Assembly (NCBI GenBank): GCA_032229975.1
Contig: JAVXVG010000054.1
Location: forward strand, 4,559 to 68,558
DNA: 64,000 nucleotides
From: JAIVGV01 sp032229975
Lineage (GTDB): Bacteria > Acidobacteriota > Blastocatellia > Pyrinomonadales > Pyrinomonadaceae
Direction: 5' to 3'
Made by a program: the position numbers and the translations under genes. The notes beneath the pieces are model-generated. The model saw only the letters and a program-made list of their open reading frames with translations, was not told where the DNA came from and made no database searches. Positions within the stretch are counted from its first letter, which is position 1; each line of letters begins with the position of its first letter. Below, one piece after another: positions 43,039-52,413 of this stretch.

Positions 43039-45417
43039 ATGATTCGCAGTAACCGAAGGCGTGATCTGGCAATCGCAGTCTCGTTGATGCTTGCGTTGGT
43101 GAGCGCGACTGCGCGCGCGCGCGTCCTTGCGGGCGTGACCGTGATGCTCGACAACTCGTCGGTGACGATCCCTGTCGGCGGCGGGCGTCAGTTCACGGCG
43201 ACCGTGAGCGGCGCGTCCAACACGGCGGTCACGTGGACGGTCAACGGCATCGCGGGCGGCAGCGCGACGACGGGTACGATTGACTCGACCGGCAAATATT
43301 ATTCGCCCGCGAACATCGCCGTCGGAACTGTCTTGACTATTCAAGCGACGAGCGTCGCCGACTCGACAGCTTCGGCGAGTTGCGCCGTCACGATCCGCAA
43401 TCAGATTCCCTACATCACGTCCGTCACGCCTAATCCTCTGCCCGTCGGCGCGTTCACGATGACGGTCAACGGCAGCCGCTACGTGAGCGGCGCGCAGGTC
43501 TTCTTGAACGGCTCGCCGCTTCCGACCAACTTCATCTCGACCATGCAACTCACAGCGACGGGCACTTGGAATCAGAGCGGCAGCGCGACGATCTCCGTCG
43601 TCAATCCGGGCCCCCCCGGCGCAACCTCGGTCAACTTCACGTTCGGCGGCAGCAACCCGACGCCGACGCCGACGCCCGTGCCGACGCCGACGCCGACTCC
43701 TCCGATCTCCGTCAGCGTCTCTCCCGCGTCCGCAACGGTGCAGGTCGGAAACGCAAAACAATTTCAAGCGACCGTCTTGAATAACGCGAACACGGCGGTC
43801 ACGTGGAAGGTCAACGGCGTCACGGGCGGCGATGTGAACTTGGGCACGATTGACGCGAGCGGCATTTACACCGCGCCGCCGTCGATGCCCTTCATGGGCG
43901 TCGTCACAGTCGCCGCCGTGAGCGCGGCTGACGGCAAGACACAGGGCACTGCCGCCATCAACCTGCAAGACCCGCAGGCTGTCGCGGTCGGACGATTCCT
44001 TGAGCAATCGACCTTCGGCCCTAATCCACAACTCGCCGCGCACGTTCGTCAAGTGGGCTTCGACGCATTTCTCACAGAACAGTTCGCCACGCCCGAATCG
44101 CCGTGGCCCGATTACACGTTGGCTACGACGACCAGATCGGATGCCGTCAACGCGCTCTACTACAACGCGGGGGCCGGTCAAGATCAGTTGCGCCAGCGCG
44201 TCATCTACGCACTCAGCGAGATGTGGGTCGTTGCGCTTAACAAGAACACAAACGCGGACATGATCATCCCGCACTTGCAAGTCCTCTCGCGTAACGCCTT
44301 CGGCAACTACCGCACGTTGATGCGAGAGATGACCCTGAGCACTTCGATGGGAATGTATCTCGATCTGGCGAACAGCGTGAAGCCCGGCAACGGCGTCGGC
44401 GCGAACGAGAACTACCCGCGCGAGATGATGCAACTCTTCTCAATCGGGCTCTGGAAACTCAACCCCGACGGCTCGCAGCAACTCGACGCGCAGAACAATC
44501 CCGTTCCCACTTACACGCAAGCGGACGTGCAGCAACTCGCGCGCGCTCTAACCGGATGGACGTACCCGACGCCACCGGGAAAGATTCCGACGAGCAGCGG
44601 CAACTTCAACTACACGCCCGGCGTGATGGAAGCGCGTCCGAATTTTCACGACACCACGCAGAAGACTTTCTTGGGCCAGACGCTTCCAGCCAATCAAACG
44701 ATCACGCAAGACCTCGACGGCGCAATCGACATCGTCTTCAACCACCCGAACGTCGGGCCCTTCGTCGCGACGCGCCTGATTCGCGCGCTCGTGACGAGCA
44801 ATCCGAGTCCCGCTTACATCGCGCGCGTCGCGGCGGTCTTCAACGATAACGGTCAGGGCGTGCGCGGCGACATGCAAGCGGTCGTGCGCGCGATCCTGCT
44901 CGATCAGGAAGCGCGAAACGATCAGCCTCCGCCGAATTTCGGCAAGCTGCGCAGCCCGATGCTCTACTTCCTCTCGTTCTCGCGCGCGATGCAGTCGCCG
45001 ATCCCGCATCAGAATTCGGCGGCTTATCTCTACTACACTTTCGGCGAAGGAATGCTCGACGCGAACTCAGTCTTCGCGCACTACTCGCCGCTCTACAGGA
45101 TTCCGAAGACAACGCTCTACGGGCCAGAATTTCAAATCTACTCGCCGACCGAAGCGGTCAATCGCGGCAACTATCTCTATCAAGACTTGGGCGCGTACAG
45201 CAACGGCCTCTATAACGTCACGCCGTTCGTCAACATCGCGAGCGATCAGGTTCAACTCGTCAACGCCGTGGACAACGCGCTGCTCTTCGGGCGCATGTCG
45301 CAGGCGACGCGCGATTCGATCTACAAGGCTCTCCAAGCCTCGAACGATAATCGCGTGCGCGCGCTGACGGCCCTCTATTTAACCGCCACGTCGGGCGAAT
45401 TTCTGGTGCAGCACTGA
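43039..45417 (+). CDS. Secreted DUF1800 protein with N-terminal Ig-like domains
   Basis: A 792-residue exported protein: signal peptide; an Ig-like (Big2-type) domain at about 30-118; an IPT-like domain at 123-204; a Pro/Thr linker at about 207-223; a second Ig-like domain at 224-312; and a DUF1800 domain from about 318 to the end (FLEQSTFGPN, ENYPREMMQLFSIGLW, LTGWT). The two Big2-like domains share NTAVTW and VNGITGG-type segments, so they are internal duplicates. DUF1800 is almost always paired with DUF1501, as here. AGGAGG is about 10 bases upstream of the ATG. The pair is thought to work in the cell envelope; the reaction is unknown. Confidence 0.88.
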   Translation: MIRSNRRRDLAIAVSLMLALVSATARARVLAGVTVMLDNSSVTIPVGGGRQFTATVSGASNTAVTWTVNGIAGGSATTGTIDSTGKYYSPANIAVGTVLTIQATSVADSTASASCAVTIRNQIPYITSVTPNPLPVGAFTMTVNGSRYVSGAQVFLNGSPLPTNFISTMQLTATGTWNQSGSATISVVNPGPPGATSVNFTFGGSNPTPTPTPVPTPTPTPPISVSVSPASATVQVGNAKQFQATVLNNANTAVTWKVNGVTGGDVNLGTIDASGIYTAPPSMPFMGVVTVAAVSAADGKTQGTAAINLQDPQAVAVGRFLEQSTFGPNPQLAAHVRQVGFDAFLTEQFATPESPWPDYTLATTTRSDAVNALYYNAGAGQDQLRQRVIYALSEMWVVALNKNTNADMIIPHLQVLSRNAFGNYRTLMREMTLSTSMGMYLDLANSVKPGNGVGANENYPREMMQLFSIGLWKLNPDGSQQLDAQNNPVPTYTQADVQQLARALTGWTYPTPPGKIPTSSGNFNYTPGVMEARPNFHDTTQKTFLGQTLPANQTITQDLDGAIDIVFNHPNVGPFVATRLIRALVTSNPSPAYIARVAAVFNDNGQGVRGDMQAVVRAILLDQEARNDQPPPNFGKLRSPMLYFLSFSRAMQSPIPHQNSAAYLYYTFGEGMLDANSVFAHYSPLYRIPKTTLYGPEFQIYSPTEAVNRGNYLYQDLGAYSNGLYNVTPFVNIASDQVQLVNAVDNALLFGRMSQATRDSIYKALQASNDNRVRALTALYLTATSGEFLVQH

Positions 45418-45438
45418 TCGGTTGAGGGGATTAAAAAG

Positions 45439-46797
45439 ATGAAAATGAAAAACGACATCACTCGTCGCGGCTTCATGCAACTCGGCTTGAGCGTCGGCGC
45501 GTTCGCGGCTCTCAGTCGTTTGACGGACACTCTGAACGTCGCGCACGCCTCGACCTTTCCCGACTACAAGGCCCTCGTCTGCATCTTCCTGACGGGCGGC
45601 AACGATGGACACAACTGCGTCGTGCCTCTGGACGCGACCGGATACAACAGCTACAAAGCGGCGCGTGTCGGGCTCGCTTTGCCGCCGAACCAACTCCTTG
45701 CCATCAACACTTCAAACAACGCGCCCTACGGCTTGCACTACGGTCTGCCGGAGTTGCAGTCGCTCTACACGCAGGGCCACCTCGCCATCCTCGCCAACGC
45801 CGGAATGCTCGTGCAGCCCATCACACGGCAGCAGTTCCTCGCGCCCAATCCGGTTGTTCCGACCAATCTCTTCTCGCACGCCGATCAGGTCGTGCAGATG
45901 CAGACGTGCGCGCCGAACGCTTCCGTAGGCACGGGCTGGGGCGGCCGCACGGCGGACTTGATGCAGCAGGCAAACGCTGGAGTGAACTTTCCCACCTCGA
46001 TCTCGATGGCGGGCACGTCGCTCTTCTGCACCGGCAATCTCGTGCAGGCGGCAAGCATCCAGCCCGGAAATTATATGACTCAGAACGCGATGAGCCTCTG
46101 GCCCCAATCGGCTGCGGACGCGCGCGCGCTCGGACAGAGAGAGATCGTCACGACGGCGAGCGGCAACCAGATGATCGACGCCGCGAATAAGACGACAGCG
46201 GACGCGCTCACTTTGGGGCCCATGCTCAAGAATGCGGCGAACGCGTCGAACTTCACCACGCAGTTTCCGCAGACCTCGCTCGGCAACCAGTTGAAAGAGA
46301 TCGCGCACATGATCAGCCTGCGCGCTCAACTCGGCGTGAGTCGTCAAATCTTCTTCTGCAGTCTCGGCGGCTTCGATCTGCACAGCAGCGAGAGCTGGAA
46401 TCATTGGAATCTGCTCACGCAGGTGAGTCAGGCGATGAGCGCGTTCTACAACGCGACCGTGGAGATGCAGGTGCAGAACTCGATCACGTCGTTCACGCTC
46501 TCAGACTTCGGCAGGACGCTCCAGCCCGGCGGCACGGGCTCCGATCACGGTTGGGGCAGCCACTATTTCATCATGGGCGGCGCGGTCAAAGGCGGCGACG
46601 TGTACGGCACGTTCCCGCAACTCGTCTTGAGTGGCCCCGACGATGCCAACACGCGCGGCGTGCTCATCCCGACGACCTCGATAGCGCAGTACGGCGCGAC
46701 GCTCGCCAAATGGTTCGGCGCGACCGATGCGGAACTCGATCAGGTCTTCCCGACGCTCGCCAACTTCCCCGTGCGCGACGTGGGATTCATGATGTGA
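45439..46797 (+). CDS. DUF1501 protein with Tat signal
   Basis: A 452-residue protein with a twin-arginine signal (TRRGFMQLGLSVGAFAAL) so it is exported folded. The DUF1501 body has FLTGGNDGHNCVVPLD near 50, GTGWGGRTADL, FSLGGFDLHS-type FFCSLGGFDLHSSE and the SDFGRTLQPGGTGSDHGWG signature near 345-365. These resemble sulfatase/alkaline-phosphatase metal loops, but no enzyme activity is established. It starts 21 bp after DUF1800 and surely shares its transcript. Confidence 0.92.
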   Translation: MKMKNDITRRGFMQLGLSVGAFAALSRLTDTLNVAHASTFPDYKALVCIFLTGGNDGHNCVVPLDATGYNSYKAARVGLALPPNQLLAINTSNNAPYGLHYGLPELQSLYTQGHLAILANAGMLVQPITRQQFLAPNPVVPTNLFSHADQVVQMQTCAPNASVGTGWGGRTADLMQQANAGVNFPTSISMAGTSLFCTGNLVQAASIQPGNYMTQNAMSLWPQSAADARALGQREIVTTASGNQMIDAANKTTADALTLGPMLKNAANASNFTTQFPQTSLGNQLKEIAHMISLRAQLGVSRQIFFCSLGGFDLHSSESWNHWNLLTQVSQAMSAFYNATVEMQVQNSITSFTLSDFGRTLQPGGTGSDHGWGSHYFIMGGAVKGGDVYGTFPQLVLSGPDDANTRGVLIPTTSIAQYGATLAKWFGATDAELDQVFPTLANFPVRDVGFMM

Positions 46798-46936
46798 TCT
46801 GTGTCGCGTCTTGTTCGTGCAAGCTCGAAATTTTTTTCGGCGGGAGTGATCCCGTCGTCAACATTATTTCGCGTTAGGGTGTAGTGAATCCCTCGCGCGC
46901 GTGCAAACAACAGACCCAATTCCTTAGTGAGGTGAC

Positions 46937-48022
46937 ATGAGAACGAAAAAACTTCCCCCCCTTGCCCTGCTCTTAGCGTGCGTTACGCTACTCGGACAGC
47001 AAATCGTCCGCGCCGACGCTAACCCGGCCCGGCCCCTCGGCGATTCAAAGGTCGTCGCGCCCGTTCCGTTCCCCGGCTACCCCGAAGGCATCGCCGTGCA
47101 CGACGGGTTGATCTACGTCTCCGGCCCCGCCGCTTTCGGCGTGCCCGGCAACTTCGCTCCCTCGAAAGTATTCGCCTTCGATATCGAGACCGGCGCGCTC
47201 GCGAAGACCATCACCATTCAGAATCAGGCGGGCCCCCTTAACGCGATCTCCTGCATCGCCTTCGGCGAGGACGACAATCTCTACGTCTTGGACGAGGGAC
47301 AGGGCGTGCTGCAAATCAACGTCGAGACCGGACAGCAGAGCGTCTATGCCGCGCCGTTCTTCCCCGTCTATCATTCCGCGTTCAATCCGCCCGCGCCCGT
47401 CCTACTCAACGATCTAGCTTTCGACAAGCATGGCTATCTTTACGTGACGGACAGCTTCGAGGCGACGATCTGGCGCATCCCGCCCGGCGGCGGCGCGCCG
47501 CAGGTCTGGTTTCAGGACGCGAGGATTGATGGCCCCTTCGGGCCCAACGGCGTGCGCGTCGATGCCAAAAGCGGAAAGCTCTATTTCACCCAGACCTTCG
47601 ACGGCACGGGTCAAGGCTTCATCTACACGCTGCCGCTCGTCGATCATCCTTCAGCCGCCGATCTGAAACTGTTCCACGCCTACACTCCCGGCGCGGGGCC
47701 CGACGGCATAGCCTTCGGCAGATCGGGTAAGCTCTACGTCGCGCTCGCAGGCTATAGCCAAATCTCCGTGCTCGCGCCGGACGGAACGGAGCAAGCGCGC
47801 TACTTAGGGCCGGCGCAGAATCCGGCCAGTCCGGGCAACCCTCTGCCGTGGGCTAACCCGGCGAACATCGCCTTCAACAATCGCACCGGCGCATTGCTCG
47901 TGACCAATCACGCCAGCCTGACGGGCCTGCCCGATCCCACTCCACTCTTTGCGGTCTTTGACGTTTACGTGAACGACAAGGCCGGGAAGCTCTTCAAGGG
48001 CGGCGACGATGACGACAACTAA
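46937..48022 (+). CDS. Secreted beta-propeller protein (SMP-30/NHL-like)
   Basis: A 361-residue exported protein: signal peptide (LALLLACVTLLGQQIVRADA) then repeated blades such as GIAVHDGLIYVSG, DNLYVLDEGQGVL, HGYLYVTDSFEATIWR, SGKLYFTQTF and SGKLYVALAG. This pattern fits a six-bladed SMP-30/gluconolactonase- or NHL-type propeller. Metal-binding residues of lactonases cannot be assigned by eye, so it may be a binding protein only. It ends with an acidic DDDDN tail. An intrinsic terminator follows 145 bp later. Confidence 0.8.
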   Translation: MRTKKLPPLALLLACVTLLGQQIVRADANPARPLGDSKVVAPVPFPGYPEGIAVHDGLIYVSGPAAFGVPGNFAPSKVFAFDIETGALAKTITIQNQAGPLNAISCIAFGEDDNLYVLDEGQGVLQINVETGQQSVYAAPFFPVYHSAFNPPAPVLLNDLAFDKHGYLYVTDSFEATIWRIPPGGGAPQVWFQDARIDGPFGPNGVRVDAKSGKLYFTQTFDGTGQGFIYTLPLVDHPSAADLKLFHAYTPGAGPDGIAFGRSGKLYVALAGYSQISVLAPDGTEQARYLGPAQNPASPGNPLPWANPANIAFNNRTGALLVTNHASLTGLPDPTPLFAVFDVYVNDKAGKLFKGGDDDDN

Positions 48023-48164
48023 TCTCGATTAAAGGAAGGGGAGATCGACGATTTGCGGTCTCGCGTCTTTCGGCGCAGAGACGGCGAACATGATCTCCCC
48101 TCCCTCGTCTCGTGAGAGGGCGAAGGTCAACTTCTAACTCACCGAAACAGAACATCATTTGATC

Positions 48165-48204
48165 AAGCGAAAGCTCGCCGACGTTGGCGGGCTTTCGCTT
48201 TTGT
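48165..48204 (+). terminator. Strong intrinsic terminator after the propeller gene
   Basis: A 15-bp stem (48165-48179 with 48186-48200, one G-U wobble) and 6-base loop, ending in CGCTTTTG. Core stem AAGCGAAAGC/GCTTTCGCTT. The A/T flanks on both sides mean it could also work on the minus strand. Confidence 0.8.
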
Positions 48205-48272
48205 TGCGGGCGTTGGAAAAGATCGGGGCGAACGCGCGCCGCGCGCACGGCATCGCAAACCGTGCGCGCGAC

Positions 48273-48302
48273 TTGATGACGCGCGTCGCCGCACGTCATA
48301 CT
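48273..48302 (+). promoter_or_regulatory. Possible promoter of the TPR gene at 48,350
   Basis: TTGATG (48273-48278), an 18-base spacer and CATACT (48297-48302), about 48 bp before the gene. Matches are partial. The remaining gap between 48,205 and 48,272 shows nothing else. Confidence 0.3.
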
Positions 48303-48349
48303 CTCTCCGTAAAAATTTTTAGCGTCGCAGCAAGCGCGTGGAGACGATA

Positions 48350-49555
48350 ATGAGAAGAGGACTTTTAGTGAGAACGACGGTCGCACTGTTGGCCGTACTG
48401 GCCCTATCTTCAGTTGTCGCCGCGCAGTCGGGCGCGACGCGCCCACGCCGCGTCAATCCACAAGAGGCGAACGACGAGGCGGCGAAGCAACCACCGAGCC
48501 CTATCCCTGCGCCCCGCGCAGCAACCGTCGCGCTGCCGCAATCAGGCGGCGACACGACGCACGCCTTCGCGCTGCTCAAGCAGGGCCAGTTCGCCGACGC
48601 CGCGCGCGAGGCGAAACAGATCGCGGCGGCGAACCCGAACAACAGCGAGGCTTGGAAAGTTGCGGGCTTCGCCGAGTTGAACTTGAAGCAGTATGCCGAC
48701 GCGGCAAACGATCTTCAGAAGTCGCTCGATCTACAACGCGCCGCAGGCGATGCCGACCCGAACACCGTGGATGCGCTCGCGCAGTCGCTTGTGCGTTCGG
48801 ATCAGTTCGAGCGCGCGCTTCCGCTTCTCGTCGAGGCCACCTCGCGCGCGGGCGCGCAACCCGACGCTGCGATGCTCTACTATCGCGGGCTCGCCGAGTA
48901 CCAGTCGAAGAAACCTGACGACGCCGTGCGCTCTTTCAGCGCGGCGGTGAAAGCCGATCCGAAGAACGCCATCTCGCTCTTCTATCTCGGCCGCATCAGC
49001 TACGAGCGCGGGCAGGCTGACGCGGCCATCGCCTACCTCAACCGTGCGACCACAGCCGACGCACGACTCGCGCAAGCATGGCAACTGCTCACGCTCGCAT
49101 ATCTTCGTCGCGCATCGGAAGCGGGCGACACGCCGAAAGCGAATGAGAACTATTTGAACGCCGTGCGCTCAAGCGACGCGCTCGTGCGCCTGAAGGCCGA
49201 CGAGTCATCGGCGGTCTTGAGCGGTCAGGCCCTGATCGGCGCAAAGCAGTACGCGCGCGCGGCGACCGTGCTTGAAACTGCGGCGGCTGGCGGGAACGCG
49301 CAAGGGTCAACCTTCTACCTGCTCGGTGTGGCCTACTCGCGCGCGAAGAACTTTCCGAAAGCGATCTCGTCGCTAGAGCGCGCCGCCGCAAAGACGCCCG
49401 ACGACGTGAACACCTACCGCGAACTCGGCTACGCCTACGAGGTCTCCAAGCAGTACGCGAAGGCCCTCGCCGTCTATCAGAAAGGCGCACAGCTTGCTCC
49501 GGATGATCAGGACTTCAAAGAGTCGGTGGCCCGCGTCGCCCCGTTTGCGAAATAG
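48350..49555 (+). CDS. Secreted TPR-repeat protein
   Basis: A 401-residue exported protein: signal peptide (TTVALLAVLALSSVVAAQ), a Pro/Ala-rich linker, then six or more TPRs (for example AFALLKQGQFADAAREAKQ, AAVKADPKNAISLFYLGR, YEVSKQYAKALAVYQKG). A helical scaffold for protein contacts in the periplasm is likely. ATG 48350 has GGAG with 6-base spacing; the GTG at 48338 is less good. The gene stands alone between a terminator and the REP-like element. Confidence 0.82.
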   Translation: MRRGLLVRTTVALLAVLALSSVVAAQSGATRPRRVNPQEANDEAAKQPPSPIPAPRAATVALPQSGGDTTHAFALLKQGQFADAAREAKQIAAANPNNSEAWKVAGFAELNLKQYADAANDLQKSLDLQRAAGDADPNTVDALAQSLVRSDQFERALPLLVEATSRAGAQPDAAMLYYRGLAEYQSKKPDDAVRSFSAAVKADPKNAISLFYLGRISYERGQADAAIAYLNRATTADARLAQAWQLLTLAYLRRASEAGDTPKANENYLNAVRSSDALVRLKADESSAVLSGQALIGAKQYARAATVLETAAAGGNAQGSTFYLLGVAYSRAKNFPKAISSLERAAAKTPDDVNTYRELGYAYEVSKQYAKALAVYQKGAQLAPDDQDFKESVARVAPFAK

Positions 49556-49612
49556 AAGTGATGCGTCGAAGGCAAAAAGAATCTCGTCCACTATTCAGAT
49601 GCTATTTGGAAA

Positions 49613-49803
49613 TTCGCTCTGGTAAGAGCGAAACGTTTATAGCCAGCGACATCATTCGTCAAACAAGCTCCGTCAGGAGCGACATGAAATGATGTCGCTC
49701 CTGACGGAGCTTGAAAAATGGTAAGGGCTAGCGATGCTATAAACATCAAGTCTCTATGGGACTTTTCAAACAGCCTTTCGTTATGCATCGCTAACGATTT
49801 TTT
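49613..49803. repeat. REP-like nested palindromic element
   Basis: Core: a perfect 22-bp inverted repeat (49664-49685 and 49692-49713, loop GAAATG) rich in CTCCGTCAGGAGCGAC. Around it GTTTATAGC (49635-49643) pairs with GCTATAAAC (49736-49744). A third hairpin, TTCGCTCT/AGAGCGAA, is at 49613-49632, and TCGTTA/TAACGA followed by TTTTTT closes the element at 49778-49803. The composition differs from the surrounding genes. It looks like a RAYT-mobilised REP/BIME or small MITE, and the last hairpin may act as a terminator. Confidence 0.8.
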
Positions 49804-49839
49804 GTTGTATCCCTCCGAAGCAAGGCGTAGCATCGCGGC

Positions 49840-50352
49840 ATGAAGAAGCTCACGTTGGCTCGTGCGCGCGCGGCGCGAATGTTGTTGGTCTCGTTGATCG
49901 TGATGGCGTCATGCGCGCTTGCCGGTGTGCGCGTCGCGCGCGCGGAGGCGTGGGGCGGGGTCGAGCCGTTCAAGTCGCGGCGGGCGGACGTGGAGCGCGC
50001 GATAGGCAAGCCGGTCGAAGACAGGCCGGGCGAGACGGGGACGCTCCGCTTCAAAGTTCAGGGCGGAATGATCACGATCGCCTTCGTCGATGAGCACTTC
50101 GTCGGCGCACACCATCTCGATCCGGATTTGATCGGCACGGTGCGTCAGGTCGTCCTGCAACACGATGCGGCGACCGAGACGCCCGACACCTTGAAGCTCA
50201 ACGGCAACTCCGCCTTCGAGCACGACGCGCAGGGCAACGCCGAAGTCTTCCGCAATCAGCACGACGGCATCGCCTACACCTTCATCGAGGGCAAACTGCG
50301 CACCACCTACTACTCCCCCTCCGCCGAGCAGTTCAAACGCGCGCAGAGATGA
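49840..50352 (+). CDS. Secreted protein of unknown function
   Basis: A 170-residue exported protein. The N-terminus is basic and then hydrophobic (MLLVSLIVMASCALAGVRVARA). The mature part has SRRADVERAIGKPVEDR, typical of small lipoproteins that bind by an alpha/beta fold, then YTFIEGKLRTTYYSP. I cannot name the family. The similar opening, with K-x-R-D-V-E-x-x-L-G-type spacing, is common in short exported acidobacterial proteins. It is followed by a hairpin and the nurA gene. Confidence 0.65.
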   Translation: MKKLTLARARAARMLLVSLIVMASCALAGVRVARAEAWGGVEPFKSRRADVERAIGKPVEDRPGETGTLRFKVQGGMITIAFVDEHFVGAHHLDPDLIGTVRQVVLQHDAATETPDTLKLNGNSAFEHDAQGNAEVFRNQHDGIAYTFIEGKLRTTYYSPSAEQFKRAQR

Positions 50353-50377
50353 ACGGCGAAACGATGAAGCCGGAACG

Positions 50378-50422
50378 ATGAACGATGAAGTGAAGACAAG
50401 TCGTCTTCATTTCATCGTTCAT
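50378..50422. repeat. Intergenic hairpin, ACGATGA heptamer family
   Basis: Arms 50378-50397 and 50403-50422 (20 bp, one mismatch) with a 5-base loop; flanking heptamers extend both ways. The right end is about 24 bases before the nurA ATG. Confidence 0.85.
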
Positions 50423-50445
50423 TACTCATCGCTCATACTTTCTTC

Positions 50446-51690
50446 ATGTTGTACCGACAGAGTCTCATCGAAGAGTTAGACAGGAAGCGCGACGAGTTCA
50501 CGGAGTTCGGGCTCGCGTGGGCAGAGCAGGCGCGCGACTACGTGGCACGGCTGCGCGCGCTCGGCGGCGAGAGCGTGGAAGAGATCAGCCGGAGGGCCGG
50601 AGAGGGAATCGCGGCCGGTGTGGCGCGCGGCGTGAGCGCGCTGCCGACTAAAGAGATCGAGAGCGTGAGATCGTTCGTCGTCCCGTTCGAGCGGCGTTGG
50701 CGGACGCACGAGGAGTCGCGCGCGTGGGCCGTCGATCAACTCTCGGATCGCGTGACGTTCGCGGCTGATGGAAGTCAGATCATGCCCGGCAGAGAAATTT
50801 CTCTGCCGGTCGCCGCCGTGCAGGTCGCTTGGTTTGAGAATCCGCACACGCGCGACGGCGCACAGTATCGCAAGGAGTGGGACTTCAAGCTCATCTCGCC
50901 GCGAGAGCTTTTGGAGACGGAGGGCGTCGCGGCCACCGCGTCCGATCTCGTCGGCTTGCGACGCGTCGAGAGCGAGCTTGAGGCGGCCCGCGCATTCATG
51001 CAGAGGCGCGTGGGCTGGCGCGAGAGACGCGAGCGCACGCCCGTCGCATTCTTCGACGGCACGCTCTTGCTCTCGACGGCGCGCGTGCGCAGCGAGACTT
51101 TGAATTTTCCGAACGCTTACATCGCGGCGATTACGGAGACTGTGAAGTTATCGCGCGAGACGCGTGTGCCGCTCGTCGGCTACATCGATCAATCTTACGC
51201 GCGCGACATCGTGCGGATGCTCGATGTGGTGGCCCAGCGCAAGAGCCAATCGCCGATGGTCTTCGACGCGCAACTGTTTTCGTCTGCGGGCGACGAGGCT
51301 TCGCCGCTCTTCGAGAACTGGGGCGACCGCAGCGTCTTCTGCGAGTGCCTGCGCGAAGGTTTGACGGACGAGTTTCGTGATGAGGCAGGCAACGCGCTCG
51401 TCGGCTTCCTCTATTTACAGACGACCGCGCCGGGATCAGTTCCTGCACGTTTGGACATCCCGACGTGGGTGGCCGAAGAGAAGTTGATCGACGACGTGGT
51501 TGAAGCGGTGCGCGCCGAGTGCGTCGTCGGCAACGGCTACCCTTACGCGCTCGAAACGGCGGACGAGGCGGCAGTCATCACCGTGCGCGACCGCGAACAA
51601 TTCCTGCGCGCCGTGCAGGACTTCGCCGAAGCAAACGACTTGAGTTTCCGCGTCTCGCGCAAGGCTGTCAGCAAGATGCACCGGCGGTAA
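50446..51690 (+). CDS. nurA: NurA-family DNA repair nuclease
   Basis: A 414-residue NurA-domain protein. The acidic metal sites are visible: D108 in ADGSQI and D204 in FFDGTLLLS; GYIDQSYARDIVRML follows at 245-259 and a C-terminal NGYPYALETAD. NurA is a 5'-3' exonuclease/endonuclease that works with the HerA translocase in end resection, best known in archaea but also in several bacterial phyla. The first 90 residues are helical. A HAS-barrel-like gene follows 83 bp later, but no HerA ATPase is present in the window. Confidence 0.85.
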   Translation: MLYRQSLIEELDRKRDEFTEFGLAWAEQARDYVARLRALGGESVEEISRRAGEGIAAGVARGVSALPTKEIESVRSFVVPFERRWRTHEESRAWAVDQLSDRVTFAADGSQIMPGREISLPVAAVQVAWFENPHTRDGAQYRKEWDFKLISPRELLETEGVAATASDLVGLRRVESELEAARAFMQRRVGWRERRERTPVAFFDGTLLLSTARVRSETLNFPNAYIAAITETVKLSRETRVPLVGYIDQSYARDIVRMLDVVAQRKSQSPMVFDAQLFSSAGDEASPLFENWGDRSVFCECLREGLTDEFRDEAGNALVGFLYLQTTAPGSVPARLDIPTWVAEEKLIDDVVEAVRAECVVGNGYPYALETADEAAVITVRDREQFLRAVQDFAEANDLSFRVSRKAVSKMHRR

Positions 51691-51711
51691 GATCGCAGAA
51701 CTGTGAAAAGT

Positions 51712-51756
51712 CTTTGCGTCTTTGCGTGAGAATGATCATCATGCACAGACGCAAAG
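51712..51756. repeat. Hairpin of the TTTGCGTC octamer family
   Basis: CTTTGCGTC (51712-51720), with a second TTTGCGTG unit beside it, pairs with GACGCAAAG (51748-51756). The same units recur at 57082-57136. Confidence 0.7.
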
Positions 51757-51772
51757 AGAGATTGAGAGAGAG

Positions 51773-52372
51773 ATGACGCAGAAGAGGATCGCGAAGATTG
51801 TTGCATCGCGCTCGCACGTCGATTACGTGGGGCGTGTGATTGATCGTCTGGACGCGGAGAGCGCGCCTGCGGCGGATGATTATGGATTCGCGCAGTTCGT
51901 CTCGCTGCCCGTTAGCGGAGAGAGCGACGCGGTCGGCGTCATCTACGACACGCAGTTAGTGAATCCAGAGTACGGGAGTTTCGGGCCCAGACTTTCGCCG
52001 CCCGCAGAGTTGTCGATCCTGAGCCCGGACTATTTGAATGAGCAGGGCGTGCTCGTCGGCGTGCTGTTGCTCGGCTGGCGCGATGCGTCGGGCACGCATC
52101 ACACGGTTCCGCGTCGCGTCATCCCGGTCGGTCAGGAAGTGTTGGCGATGACGGATGAAGACGCACTGAAGTTTCATCGTGACGCGGCCGGGCAGTTGCG
52201 TCTGCATTACTATTCGCGGGTCGTCTCTCATGCGGGGGCGTTCGCGCTGCCGTTGCTCGAAGCCGTGCTCGAACAACTCGAAGCGGGGGCCAGCGCGGAG
52301 GAGCGGCAGCGTTTCTGCGTGCTCCGCAAATCGCTCACGTGGCAACGCACGCTCGGCGGCGTGCGTCTGTAA
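51773..52372 (+). CDS. HAS-barrel-like protein next to NurA
   Basis: A 199-residue protein. The N-terminal 110 residues (RIAKIVASRSHVDYVGRVID, then VGVIYDTQLVNPEYG) resemble the HAS barrel found at the N-terminus of HerA helicases and ATP synthase; the C-terminal part is helical (FALPLLEAVLEQLEAGASA). No ATPase motif is present, so it is not HerA itself. Position right after nurA supports a NurA-HerA accessory role. The frame opens at 51722, but ATG 51773 after a GAGAGAGAG run is better. Assignment is moderate. Confidence 0.6.
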   Translation: MTQKRIAKIVASRSHVDYVGRVIDRLDAESAPAADDYGFAQFVSLPVSGESDAVGVIYDTQLVNPEYGSFGPRLSPPAELSILSPDYLNEQGVLVGVLLLGWRDASGTHHTVPRRVIPVGQEVLAMTDEDALKFHRDAAGQLRLHYYSRVVSHAGAFALPLLEAVLEQLEAGASAEERQRFCVLRKSLTWQRTLGGVRL

Positions 52373-52413
52373 TTAAGGACACTGGAAAAGTTTTTCGTTG
52401 GAGGGAGAAGTTA

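Noticed and set aside
49591..49833. 80-codon minus-strand ORF over the REP-like element
   Set aside because: It is a reading frame through palindromic DNA without a start signal.
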